This document shows positions 25,855 through 34,819 of a DNA stretch of 64,000 bases, piece by piece. The stretch spans positions 152,613-216,612 of the forward strand of contig NZ_JAUFQO010000005.1 of the NCBI RefSeq assembly GCF_030409835.1, written 5' to 3'. The translations under genes and the position numbers were made by a program. Position 1 is the stretch's first letter. Each line of letters starts with the position of its first letter. Below the pieces are notes generated by a model that was given only the letters and a program-made list of their open reading frames with translations, did not search any database and was not told the DNA's origin. The DNA is from Lutimonas halocynthiae (GTDB lineage: Bacteria; Bacteroidota; Bacteroidia; Flavobacteriales; Flavobacteriaceae).

Positions 25855-28287
25855 ATGGAAGTTAGATCCTATCGAATTGTAGCTTTTGTTTTAATTTTTA
25901 TGTTGCCAATGTTAATAATGTCTCAAGTAAGGGAAGTGAAGGAGTTAAACGATCACTGGAGGTTTGAAAAAGGCCAAAATGACGAAGCCTATCAAAACTC
26001 ATTTGATGATTCCTCCTGGGAAACAGTTTCGGTTCCACATGATTGGGCCATTTATGGTCCATTCGATAAAGAAATAGATAAGCAGCTTGTGAAGATAGAG
26101 CAAAATGGGGAAGAAATTGCTACAGAAAAGACGGGTAGAACAGGGTCTTTGCCGCATATTGGACAAGCCTGGTATAGAAATAAATTCTCTCTTTCATCTG
26201 AAGAGGCGGGCAAAAAAGTGATCCTGAGTTTCGACGGAGCCATGAGTGAGGCTAAAGTTTATATAAACGGAAAGTTGGTAGGTCAACATAATTATGGCTA
26301 TAGTTATTTCTATTTCGATGTGAGCGATTATGTAAAAGAAGGAAGCAATACTTTGGCTGTTCAGCTAACTAACAGACCGCTATCGTCACGATGGTATCCT
26401 GGAGCCGGGCTTTATCGCAAAGTCCAATTAATCATGAAAGAAAAGGAAAGCATAGCACACTGGGGAGCTTATATCACAACTCCAGTTGTAACAACAGCTA
26501 AGGCGAAGGTGAACATCAAATTGAAAGTAACTGCTGAGCAGGGCAGGATGGAGGCGCAATTAATTGATAAAAATGGACAAACAGTAGCTGAAGGAGAAGC
26601 TACTGAACTATTCTTAAATGAGTTTGATTTAAGTCTGGCGGTTAATAATCCTAATCTATGGAGCCCTGAGTCACCAGACTTGTACACAGCGGTACTTAAG
26701 TTCTATGTTGGAGATGAATTAAAAGATGAGATAAGCGAAACTTTTGGAATTCGAAGTATCAGTTATACAGCAAAAACTGGGTTTAGTTTAAATGGTGAAT
26801 CCAGGAAATTTAAAGGAGTTTGTCTCCACCATGATCTGGGGCCTTTGGGTGCGGCGATCAATGAAGCTGCATTGCGAAGGCAGTTGGTGATTCTTAAAGA
26901 TATGGGGGTTGATGCCATAAGAAGTTCGCATAATATGCCATCATTAGAGCAATTAGCGCTTTGCGATGAAATGGGTTTTATGTTTTTGGCAGAGAGTTTT
27001 GACGAATGGGCCAAACCAAAGGTTGAGAATGGTTATAACCTGTATTTTGAAGAAGATGCTGAAAAAGATGTTGTTAGTCTGGTTCATGCCACCCGAAATC
27101 ATCCTTGCATTGTGATGTGGAGTTCCGGGAATGAAGTGCCTGATCAATGGGGTGCCGAAGGTGTTAAAAGAGCAAAATGGTTACAAGATATATTTCATCG
27201 GGAAGATCCGACAAGACCGGTGACGGTTGGTATGGATCAGGTTGAAGCCACAATGGAATCAGGGTTTGGTGCCCTTATGGACATTCCGGGTTTAAATTAT
27301 AGATTACATCTTTATGAAGAGGCTTATCAGCGATTTCCACAAGGACTTTTACTAGGGTCTGAAACGGCATCTACAGTAAGTTCAAGAGGGGTTTATAAGT
27401 TTCCGGTTGAGCAAGGCAAGATGAAACAATATGATGACGGGCATTCATCTTCTTATGATTTGGAATGCTGCAGCTGGTCAAATCTTCCGGATGATGATTT
27501 TGTGTTACAGGATGATAAGCCCTGGGTTATTGGAGAGTTCGTGTGGACGGGTTTTGATTATTTAGGGGAGCCAACACCATATGATGAAGTCTGGCCATCC
27601 AGAAGCTCTTATTTTGGAATATGTGATTTGGCAGGAATCCCTAAAGACAGATACTATTTATATCGCAGTCGATGGAATACGAAGGAGGAGACTTTACATG
27701 TTTTACCGCATTGGAACTGGGAAGGCAGAGAGGGTGAGAAAACGCCCGTATTTGTTTATACAAGCTATCCGAGTGCTGAATTGTTCGTTAACGGGAAAAG
27801 CATGGGAGTCCAGAAAAAGCATAAAGCTACGGCGCAAACACGCTATCGTTTGATGTGGATGGATGTGGTTTATGAGCCGGGAACACTTAAAGTGCTAGCC
27901 TATGATGAAAATGGAAAAGAACAGGCTGTAAAGGAAGTTCACACTGCAGGTAAACCCATAAATTTTTCTTTGGAAGCTGATCGAACTACACTTTCAGCGA
28001 ACGGTAAAGACCTTTCTTTTATAACGGTATCAGCCGTTGATAGGGATGGAAATTTTTGTCCTTTGGCAGACAATGATCTGCAATTTAAAGTGAAAGGTCA
28101 TGGCAGTTTTAAGGCAGTTTGTAACGGTGACCCAACGTCATTGGAAATGTTTCATCTGCCAAAAATGAAATTATTTAGTGGTAAATTAGTGGTCTTGGTT
28201 GAATCAAAATTGACGCCGGGAGAAATCATATTAGAAGTCAAATCGAAAGGGTTTAAGACTCAGAGAATAAGCTTATACTCTAAATAA
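25855..28287 (+). CDS. Exported GH2 glycoside hydrolase (beta-galactosidase-like)
   Basis: An 810-residue enzyme with a signal peptide (cleavage after MSQ). Domains in order: N-terminal sugar-binding jelly roll (to about 210), immunoglobulin-like domain, TIM barrel and C-terminal DUF4982-like and Ig-like domains. Acid/base Glu427 lies in SSGNEVPDQW and the probable nucleophile Glu561 in IGEFVWTGFDYLGEP. The HDLGPLGAAINEAALRRQL segment is typical of Bacteroidota GH2 enzymes. Galactosidase specificity is inferred; glucuronidase or mannosidase activity is possible. No SusC/SusD pair is nearby. A TATATTTG sequence at 25800-25807 resembles a Bacteroidota -7 element. Confidence 0.88.
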   Translation: MEVRSYRIVAFVLIFMLPMLIMSQVREVKELNDHWRFEKGQNDEAYQNSFDDSSWETVSVPHDWAIYGPFDKEIDKQLVKIEQNGEEIATEKTGRTGSLPHIGQAWYRNKFSLSSEEAGKKVILSFDGAMSEAKVYINGKLVGQHNYGYSYFYFDVSDYVKEGSNTLAVQLTNRPLSSRWYPGAGLYRKVQLIMKEKESIAHWGAYITTPVVTTAKAKVNIKLKVTAEQGRMEAQLIDKNGQTVAEGEATELFLNEFDLSLAVNNPNLWSPESPDLYTAVLKFYVGDELKDEISETFGIRSISYTAKTGFSLNGESRKFKGVCLHHDLGPLGAAINEAALRRQLVILKDMGVDAIRSSHNMPSLEQLALCDEMGFMFLAESFDEWAKPKVENGYNLYFEEDAEKDVVSLVHATRNHPCIVMWSSGNEVPDQWGAEGVKRAKWLQDIFHREDPTRPVTVGMDQVEATMESGFGALMDIPGLNYRLHLYEEAYQRFPQGLLLGSETASTVSSRGVYKFPVEQGKMKQYDDGHSSSYDLECCSWSNLPDDDFVLQDDKPWVIGEFVWTGFDYLGEPTPYDEVWPSRSSYFGICDLAGIPKDRYYLYRSRWNTKEETLHVLPHWNWEGREGEKTPVFVYTSYPSAELFVNGKSMGVQKKHKATAQTRYRLMWMDVVYEPGTLKVLAYDENGKEQAVKEVHTAGKPINFSLEADRTTLSANGKDLSFITVSAVDRDGNFCPLADNDLQFKVKGHGSFKAVCNGDPTSLEMFHLPKMKLFSGKLVVLVESKLTPGEIILEVKSKGFKTQRISLYSK

Positions 28288-28339
28288 AATCATAAAAATA
28301 AGTTCAACAATAATTTTAATTAATAAATCGTAATTATTT

Positions 28340-29335
28340 ATGGTTCAGATGTATAATTATATTTTATTATTGATGTTTCTAATTGGGTCATTACACTTCT
28401 CAAATGTGTTAACTCAAAAGAATAGCGATAAATATAGCTATACGCAATACCACCAAAAAGTAATCTTAGCTGAGACATTTGTAGCTAGGGAAGCACTTGA
28501 TTCTGCTCTTGTTGTTTATAAAGATATTTTTAAAACCTATGATTATGTTTTATTGAGAGAATATCAGCTGGCCACACAATTGGCGATAAAACTAAAGAAG
28601 GATGAGGAAGCTGCTTTATTTTTACGAGGAGGCATCGAAACCGGATGGACGAAGAAATCTATTAAAAACAATGAACTACTTAAGCCTTGGCTTGATACTC
28701 AAGATGGAAAGGCTATTCTTCTTGATTACGATAAGTACCATGAAAGCTTTGAGCAGGGTGTCAATGATACTTTAGCTGCTAAGGTGCACGATATGTTCAA
28801 AAGAGATCAAAAGCTCGCTATAAAGGCTCTTTTTAAGTTGAGTTCAGCATCTCAGGATAAATATGCGGAGAAAAAATTTGCTCCTCATAGTGAAAAACAG
28901 ATGGCCCAACTCTTGATTATTTTAAACCAAGTAGGTTATCCGGGAGGGAGGCTCATTGGGAATGATATGTGGATGTCTATAATTTTAAGCCACCATAATT
29001 CCATTTCACAAAAGTATGTACAGAAGGATACTTTATATCCGCAACTACGACCATTACTGATTGAAGCAATCGATAGAGGGGAAATGCAACCTGTTGATTT
29101 TGCTTTTATTGAGGAATGGAGAATGGCTACCATGACGGAGCCTTCAGAGGTGAGTTATGGATTTTTAGAGGCTCCTTTTGCGAAAAGTCTGACGAAAACA
29201 GATTCCTTGCGCGCTGCCATCGGTCTAAGATCTGTGCAACTGAGAAATGACTTGGTGGAAGTGCAAAACAAAACAGGTATTGATATGTATTTGTTTGGTT
29301 CTCCATGGGTTGATGGTAAAATCGAAATGAGATGA
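28340..29335 (+). CDS. Exported DUF6624-like protein
   Basis: A 331-residue protein with an N-terminal signal (YILLLMFLIGSLHFSNVLTQ). The N-terminal half is helical and TPR-like (LDSALVVYKDIFKTYDYVLL). The C-terminal half carries a diverged DUF6624 pattern: IILNQVGYPGGRLIGNDMWM, LSHHNS, YPQLRPLLIEAIDRGEMQP and DFAFIEEWRMA in place of the usual DR motif. It is a relative of the lipoprotein encoded at 5120-5833. Function is unknown. Confidence 0.65.
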   Translation: MVQMYNYILLLMFLIGSLHFSNVLTQKNSDKYSYTQYHQKVILAETFVAREALDSALVVYKDIFKTYDYVLLREYQLATQLAIKLKKDEEAALFLRGGIETGWTKKSIKNNELLKPWLDTQDGKAILLDYDKYHESFEQGVNDTLAAKVHDMFKRDQKLAIKALFKLSSASQDKYAEKKFAPHSEKQMAQLLIILNQVGYPGGRLIGNDMWMSIILSHHNSISQKYVQKDTLYPQLRPLLIEAIDRGEMQPVDFAFIEEWRMATMTEPSEVSYGFLEAPFAKSLTKTDSLRAAIGLRSVQLRNDLVEVQNKTGIDMYLFGSPWVDGKIEMR

Positions 29336-29553
29336 ATTCAGCTAATTTGAAAGAGGTTCGTCTGGTTTAACTGACCGTGAGTGTTACTTGGGATTAAGGT
29401 TTCTCAAATTAAGTGCTTTTTGGATTATTATTGGAGGAGGTTTTTCAGGATAGCTTCTCTTGCTTGTCTAATTTGTTGCGTTTTTGTGGAAAACACAGAA
29501 GGAAACAAGGATTTTTGAATTGCATGTTTTATATTTATGGAAAAATTAAAAAG

Positions 29554-30114
29554 ATGGATTTCAAAAAAATTTCAACCCTTTCACTCATTTTCTTCATTAG
29601 TGCGCTTTCTTCAGGCTTTATAATTACTTCAGACTGGTTTTTAATGAAAAACAAAGACCAGGGATATCAGATTGAATTCCCTAAAGAACCTTCTGTAAGT
29701 GTCCAAACAGTTAATACAAAGGCTGGGCCGTTAGACATGCATATCAACATGCTGGATCTTTCTAAGAAAGATGAGGACAGTAACATGATCTACTTAAGCA
29801 GTTTTGCGCAATACCCTGATTCATTGGTGCATTCAGATCGAAAAGAACAATTAGCCGGCTTTTTTAAAGAAACTTTAGATGGTCTGGTAAGTTCTATTGA
29901 TGGAGAAATACTCTCCAAAAAAGAGGTTAAGATCGATTCATATCCAGGTAAAGAAGTTAAGATCAATTTCCAAGATGGGATGGCTGTTATAAGAATCCGC
30001 GTCTTCCTTGTTGAGAATAAGGTTTACATGCTGCAAGTCATTACTAAAACAGAGAAGGATTCTAACGAATCAATTTCAAAGTTTATGAACTCCTTCAGTT
30101 TAATCACTGATTAG
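29554..30114 (+). CDS. Exported PsbP-like hypothetical protein
   Basis: The frame is open from 29413, but the first 47 codons read as non-coding-like sequence and the ATG at 29554 gives a 186-residue protein with a signal-like start (KKISTLSLIFFISALSSGF). The mature part has the layout QIEFPKEPSV, SYPGKEVKINFQDGMAVIR and RVFLVENKVYMLQVIT, a pattern shared by small secreted PsbP/Mog1-like proteins of Bacteroidota. No catalytic residues are evident. The start is uncertain. Confidence 0.6.
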   Translation: MDFKKISTLSLIFFISALSSGFIITSDWFLMKNKDQGYQIEFPKEPSVSVQTVNTKAGPLDMHINMLDLSKKDEDSNMIYLSSFAQYPDSLVHSDRKEQLAGFFKETLDGLVSSIDGEILSKKEVKIDSYPGKEVKINFQDGMAVIRIRVFLVENKVYMLQVITKTEKDSNESISKFMNSFSLITD

Positions 30115-30138
30115 TTTTAGACTGAATTCAGATCGTTT

Positions 30139-30711
30139 ATGAAGGAAAAGTATTTTGGAGAACAAGACTTTAACAGATTGGTTTTTTCCGAAGGCACTTT
30201 TGAAGAGGCAGACTATGAAAACTGTGTTTTCAATGCCTGTGATTTGTCAAATGCGGATTTCTCATTGATAGATTTCATTGACTGCGAGTTTATAGATTGC
30301 AACCTCAGTCTGGCAACACTTAATGGCACTTTGTTTCAGGAATGTTCATTTAAAGGTTGTAAAATGCTTGGCTTGAGGTTCGAAAACTGCAATAAATTTG
30401 GACTTTCAGTACAATTCGAATCCTGCGTTCTAGATCATTCTTCATTTTATGAAACAAAGATGCAGAAGACTGTTTTTAAAGCATGTCAATTGCATAAAGT
30501 TGACTTTAGCAATGCCGACCTTCAGGCGTCGGTCTTTGATGGGAGTGATTTAGGTGGGGCTGTATTTAATATGTCAAATCTAGAACAAGCTGATTTTAGA
30601 AACACCATCAATTTTTTAATTGACCCTGAAATGAATAAAGTAAAGAAAAGTAAATTTTCACAATCCGGTCTCTCAGGTTTGCTTACGAAGTACCAAATTG
30701 AAATTGACTAG
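30139..30711 (+). CDS. Pentapeptide repeat protein
   Basis: A 190-residue protein made of A(D/N)LXX-type pentapeptide repeats (for example NCVFNACDLSNADFSLIDF, FKACQLHKVDFSNADLQ and GAVFNMSNLEQADFRNT), which fold into a quadrilateral beta-helix. The early F-x-G-T-F-E-E-A-D-Y-E-N-C motif and overall length resemble McbG/Qnr-like proteins that protect DNA gyrase, but that assignment needs more than repeat content, so only the fold is claimed. Confidence 0.8.
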   Translation: MKEKYFGEQDFNRLVFSEGTFEEADYENCVFNACDLSNADFSLIDFIDCEFIDCNLSLATLNGTLFQECSFKGCKMLGLRFENCNKFGLSVQFESCVLDHSSFYETKMQKTVFKACQLHKVDFSNADLQASVFDGSDLGGAVFNMSNLEQADFRNTINFLIDPEMNKVKKSKFSQSGLSGLLTKYQIEID

Positions 30712-30781
30712 TTTTGAGTTGTGTCTCAATTCTACATCAGACTAACCGAAGTACAATACCAATTTCGATTAAATCTTTCTT

Positions 30782-31168
30782 ATGAAATTAGAACATATAG
30801 GGCTTTGGACAAAAGACCTGGAAGCAATGAAAGACTTCTATGTGACTCATTTTAAAATGAGTAGTAATGAAAAATATGTAAATGAAGTAAAAGGGTTTTC
30901 ATCTTATTTTCTCACTTTTGAATCTGGTACAAGGATAGAATTAATGCATAGGGCTGATATCAAAGAGGCTTTGGGTGAAAGGGGGCAAATCAGCGGTATG
31001 GCTCATATGGCCTTTTCATTAGGATCAGTAACGGCAGTGATTGAATTAACGGAGAGATCCCGAGAAATGGGACTCAAGATCATAGGGGAGCCAAGAACCA
31101 CTGGAGATGGATATTTTGAAAGCGTCATTGAAGACCCTGAAGGTAATTGGATCGAACTTACAGCCTAA
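30782..31168 (+). CDS. VOC family (glyoxalase-like) protein
   Basis: A 128-residue VOC protein. KLEHIGLWTKDLEAMKDFY, MAHMAFSLGS and SVIEDPEGNWIELTA provide the His, His and Glu metal positions; length fits a two-module single-chain glyoxalase/bleomycin-resistance-type protein. Substrate not assigned. It differs from the YaeR-type member at 15156. Confidence 0.82.
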   Translation: MKLEHIGLWTKDLEAMKDFYVTHFKMSSNEKYVNEVKGFSSYFLTFESGTRIELMHRADIKEALGERGQISGMAHMAFSLGSVTAVIELTERSREMGLKIIGEPRTTGDGYFESVIEDPEGNWIELTA

Positions 31169-31242
31169 AACCGTCTTTTAATCCATGTAAATGAGTTCAT
31201 ATTCACGGATATATTAACAAACTAACCAAGTAAATATTAAAA

Positions 31243-33507
31243 ATGTTACAATCAATTAAAGCCAAATTGAGCCTCTTCTTGCTCATTCAAGTATTATTTA
31301 TGTCTGCTCAAGAAGTAGATCATACAGGTCTTTTGAATATTGACCGAATCTATTCAGATGAATTTAAGGAGGATACAGAGCGAAAGATCCAATGGATTGA
31401 AAATGGAGATGCCTATGTTATTATTGAAAAGTCGGCGTCGTCAGAAGGAGCAGATGAATTGATACGCTATGATAGCAAAAGCCTGGAAAAGAGTATCTAC
31501 GTTCCGGCAAAAGGATTACAGATAGATTCAGGTTCTTTGCCGATAGAGAGTTTTTCGTTGTCCGCTGATGGAAGCAAAGTGCTGATCTTTACTAATTCGA
31601 GTAGGGTTTGGAGAACCAATACAAAAGGTGACTACTGGGTGTATGACTTACATTCTAAAAAATTGAATCAGGTAGGTAGTAATTTTGAGGCTTCATCGCT
31701 CATGTTTGCAAAATTCTCAGCTGATAATAAGGCCGTGTTCTATGTTCATGATTTCAATGTTTATCAGGAAAACACGCAAACCAATGAGGTTCAGCAATTG
31801 ACTTTTGACGGTACAGGAGATATCATTAATGGTACTTTTGATTGGGTCTATGAAGAAGAGTTCGGAAAAAGAGATGGCTTTTTGCTAAGTTCTAAAGATT
31901 CTAATCTGGCATTTTGGCATTTGGATGCTAGTGATACGGGTACTTTTTATATGATCAACAATACGGATTCCATTTATTCAAAACCTATTCCGGTACAATA
32001 CCCAAAGGTAGGGGAGAAACCTTCTGCTGCCAAAATTGGTGTGATCGATTTAAAATCTAAAAAAACAGCTTGGATACCTCTGCCAGGCGGGGAACGAGAA
32101 AATTATATACCTGGGATGCAATGGGTGCAAGATGACTTATTGTTGATCCAGCAAATGAACAGGCATCAGAATACATTGATCGTTTGGACTTATATGCCCT
32201 CAAGTGGAGAATTAAAGAAAATCTACACCGAAAAAGAGGAAACCTATATTGAATTAAATTACCCTGACCTTTCATCCAATGCTTGGGGGAGTAATGATTT
32301 GCCAATAGTTGCGGACGGAAAGGCATTTTTACGAATGACTGAAAATGACGCATGGCGACATATTTATAAAGTGGATATTACAACGGGAGACCAAACTTTG
32401 ATCACGCCTTTTGATTATGATGTTGCTTCAATGCGTGTCCCTACAGAGAAAAACGTGTATTATATGGCTTCTCCTGAAAATGGCATGCAACGCTATCTTT
32501 TTCAAACTGATTTGAAAGGCAAAGGGAAGTCGAAGCGTCTTACACCTGAGGTTTTTGACGGGCTGAACAACTATAATGTGTCTCCTAACGGGGCTTTTGC
32601 CATTCATACGCATCAGAGTTCTAAAAAGGTAAGAACGGTTAGGCTGATCAGTCTTCCTGATCATAAGGTCATTAAAACCCTTGTTGATAATAGTGCTTAT
32701 GAAAAGCAATTGGCTGGTTTAGCATTGCCGGAGGTCATTTTTAAAAAGGTGACAACTGATGAGGGTATTGAGATTGATGCGAGAATAGTACTTCCTGTCA
32801 ATTTTGATAAAAGTAAAAGGTATCCAGTAGTTTTTCATGTATATGGAGAGCCTTGGGGACAAGTAGCTACAGATACGCAGGTAGGGTTATGGAACATTAT
32901 GATGGCGCAAAAGGGCTATGTGGTAATAGATATGGATAACCGAGGCACCCCTTGTTTAAATGGTTCTAAATGGAGAAAGAGTATCTACAGGCAAGTTGGT
33001 AGGATTAATTCTAAAGACCAGGCTATGGCAGCCAAGGAAATTTTAAAACTGGATTACCTGGATGCAGACAGAACTGCTGTCTGGGGCTGGAGTGGTGGTG
33101 GTACCATGACCTTGAATTTAATGTTCAAATACCCAGAAATATATAAGACTGGTGTGGCCATAGCTGCCGTATCAAATCAACTGGTTTATGACAATATTTA
33201 CCAGGAGCGTTATATGGGCTTGCCACAAGAAAACATGCAAGACTTTATAGATGGTTCTCCGGTAACTTATGCTAAGAATTTGGAAGGCAATTTGTTACTT
33301 ATCCATGGTACAGCAGATGATAATGTACATTATCAAAGTGCTGAAATTTTGATCAATGAATTGATTAAACAAGATAGAAAGTTTCAAATGATGTCTTATC
33401 CAAATCGTTCTCATGGCATTTATGAGGGTGACAATACCAGAAAGCATTTGTTTACTTTAATTAGCGATTACATTATGGAACATACGCCACTAAATTCGGT
33501 TGATTAG
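31243..33507 (+). CDS. Dipeptidyl peptidase IV (S9B prolyl oligopeptidase)
   Basis: A 754-residue secreted serine peptidase with a signal peptide (cleavage after MSAQ). A beta-propeller domain (about 40-490) carries the DPP IV Glu motif ([11 protein letters not shown]), which holds the substrate amino terminus. The hydrolase domain has Ser617 in WGWSGGG, Asp692 in [11 protein letters not shown] and His724 in NRSHGIY. It would remove X-Pro or X-Ala dipeptides from peptides in the periplasm. The nucleophile context has Gly where mammalian DPP IV has Tyr. Confidence 0.92.
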   Translation: MLQSIKAKLSLFLLIQVLFMSAQEVDHTGLLNIDRIYSDEFKEDTERKIQWIENGDAYVIIEKSASSEGADELIRYDSKSLEKSIYVPAKGLQIDSGSLPIESFSLSADGSKVLIFTNSSRVWRTNTKGDYWVYDLHSKKLNQVGSNFEASSLMFAKFSADNKAVFYVHDFNVYQENTQTNEVQQLTFDGTGDIINGTFDWVYEEEFGKRDGFLLSSKDSNLAFWHLDASDTGTFYMINNTDSIYSKPIPVQYPKVGEKPSAAKIGVIDLKSKKTAWIPLPGGERENYIPGMQWVQDDLLLIQQMNRHQNTLIVWTYMPSSGELKKIYTEKEETYIELNYPDLSSNAWGSNDLPIVADGKAFLRMTENDAWRHIYKVDITTGDQTLITPFDYDVASMRVPTEKNVYYMASPENGMQRYLFQTDLKGKGKSKRLTPEVFDGLNNYNVSPNGAFAIHTHQSSKKVRTVRLISLPDHKVIKTLVDNSAYEKQLAGLALPEVIFKKVTTDEGIEIDARIVLPVNFDKSKRYPVVFHVYGEPWGQVATDTQVGLWNIMMAQKGYVVIDMDNRGTPCLNGSKWRKSIYRQVGRINSKDQAMAAKEILKLDYLDADRTAVWGWSGGGTMTLNLMFKYPEIYKTGVAIAAVSNQLVYDNIYQERYMGLPQENMQDFIDGSPVTYAKNLEGNLLLIHGTADDNVHYQSAEILINELIKQDRKFQMMSYPNRSHGIYEGDNTRKHLFTLISDYIMEHTPLNSVD

Positions 33508-33510
33508 AGG

Positions 33511-33539
33511 TTGAAACTTTTAAATTATCCTTATCTTTA
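33511..33539 (+). promoter_or_regulatory. Bacteroidota-type promoter for cbpA-cbpM
   Basis: TTG at 33511-33513 and TATCTTTA at 33532-33539 are separated by 18 bases. This fits the Bacteroidota consensus TTG-N17-23-TAnnTTTG with one mismatch in the -7 box, and sits 73 bases before the chaperone gene start. Confidence 0.45.
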
Positions 33540-33611
33540 GTAGACTTAAAATTATTTCGAAAAACCCAGTTGATTAATTGGGAAGAGGCGAAAAATGAAA
33601 ACTTGAATAAA

Positions 33612-34493
33612 ATGGATTTTGTCGATTATTACAAGACCTTAGGTATTACAAAAAAGGCCTCGGAAGCAGATATAAAGAAAGCTTACAGAAAACTGGCCCG
33701 TAAATACCATCCTGATCTGAACCCTAATGATAAGGAGGCAGAAAGGAAGTTTAAGGAGATTAATGAGGCCAATGAGGTGCTTAGTAATGCAGCGAATAGG
33801 AAAAAGTATGATTCGTATGGCAAGGATTGGAAACATGCCGAGGAATTTGAAAAAGCAGGTCAGAGGAGCAGGTCTCAGCAGTCATATCAAAGACCAAGTT
33901 CTGGTCAGTATTCAGAAGAAGATTTTTCGGATTTTTTTGGTTCGATGTTTGGCGGAGCTCGAGGAGGTCAAAGAGATGTGAAATTCAGGGGGCAGGATTT
34001 TCAAGCTTCCTTGCATTTAAATCTTCAGGATGTTTACCATACCCATAAGCGCACGCTTACTATTAATGGGAAAAACATCCGGTTGACAATTCCTGCGGGC
34101 GTTAAAAACGGACAGACCATTAAAATAAAAGGTTATGGTGGAGAAGGAGTTAATGGAGGGCCTAAAGGTGATCTGAATATTACTTTTCAAATTGACAATC
34201 ACACGAATTTCAAAAGAGATGGCAATAACTTATATTCAAGTATTGATTTAGATTTGTATAAATCAATACTTGGAGGAGAGGTGGTTATAGATAGTTTTGA
34301 AAGCAAGGTTAAACTTAAAATTGCTCCTGAAACCCAAAATGGCACTCAGGTTAAGTTAAAAGGAAAAGGATTTCCAGTTTATAAAAAAGAAGGGCAGTTT
34401 GGCGACCTCATTATAACATTTAATATCAAAACGCCAGTTAACCTGACTGAAAAGGAAAAAGAATTGTTTAACGAATTGTCAAAATTGAGATAG
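33612..34493 (+). CDS. cbpA: DnaJ C-terminal domain co-chaperone, CbpA-like
   Basis: A 293-residue class II J-protein from ATG 33612 (an in-frame ATG at 33570 is unlikely). The J domain [17 protein letters not shown] has the HPD tripeptide in [12 protein letters not shown] Gly/Ser/Phe-rich linker ([14 protein letters not shown]) and two DnaJ C-terminal beta domains follow; no zinc-finger domain is present, as in CbpA. It would stimulate DnaK ATPase activity and may bind curved DNA. The next gene, a MerR-like modulator, follows after two bases. Confidence 0.85.
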   Translation: MDFVDYYKTLGITKKASEADIKKAYRKLARKYHPDLNPNDKEAERKFKEINEANEVLSNAANRKKYDSYGKDWKHAEEFEKAGQRSRSQQSYQRPSSGQYSEEDFSDFFGSMFGGARGGQRDVKFRGQDFQASLHLNLQDVYHTHKRTLTINGKNIRLTIPAGVKNGQTIKIKGYGGEGVNGGPKGDLNITFQIDNHTNFKRDGNNLYSSIDLDLYKSILGGEVVIDSFESKVKLKIAPETQNGTQVKLKGKGFPVYKKEGQFGDLIITFNIKTPVNLTEKEKELFNELSKLR

Positions 34494-34495
34494 AT

Positions 34496-34795
34496 ATGGA
34501 TACTGAAAAATATATACCTGTACTTCATCTTTGTGATTTGTATCAAATAGAAATTTCTTTTTTTAAAGAATTAAATGAAGAGGGATTGATAGAATTGGTT
34601 TCAAGACAGAACAGCATGTATGTGCTGGAGGAAAAACTTTATAAAGTTGAACGAATTATCAGGATTCATCGAGAGTTGAATGTAAATATTGAAGGCATTG
34701 ATGTGGTTTTAAACTTATTGGAAAAAGTGGATACATTACAAAATGAAGTGTACAGTATGCAAAGTAGGCTGAGATTATATGAAGACGACCAGTAA
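34496..34795 (+). CDS. cbpM: Chaperone modulator CbpM (MerR-like)
   Basis: A 99-residue protein with the CbpM layout: a short N-terminal YIPVLHLCDLYQIEISFF helix region, LNEEGLIELVSRQ, RIIRIHRELNVNIEGIDVVL and a C-terminal coiled coil (LEKVDTLQNEVYSMQSRLRL). CbpM binds the J domain of CbpA and inhibits it. Its position two bases after the CbpA gene supports the assignment. Confidence 0.85.
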   Translation: MDTEKYIPVLHLCDLYQIEISFFKELNEEGLIELVSRQNSMYVLEEKLYKVERIIRIHRELNVNIEGIDVVLNLLEKVDTLQNEVYSMQSRLRLYEDDQ

Positions 34796-34819
34796 GGTTG
34801 AAAATCAAAACATGTAGTA

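Noticed and set aside
30139..30711. Qnr-type quinolone resistance protein
   Set aside because: Pentapeptide repeats are clear, but the sequence alone does not distinguish Qnr from the many unrelated members of the fold.
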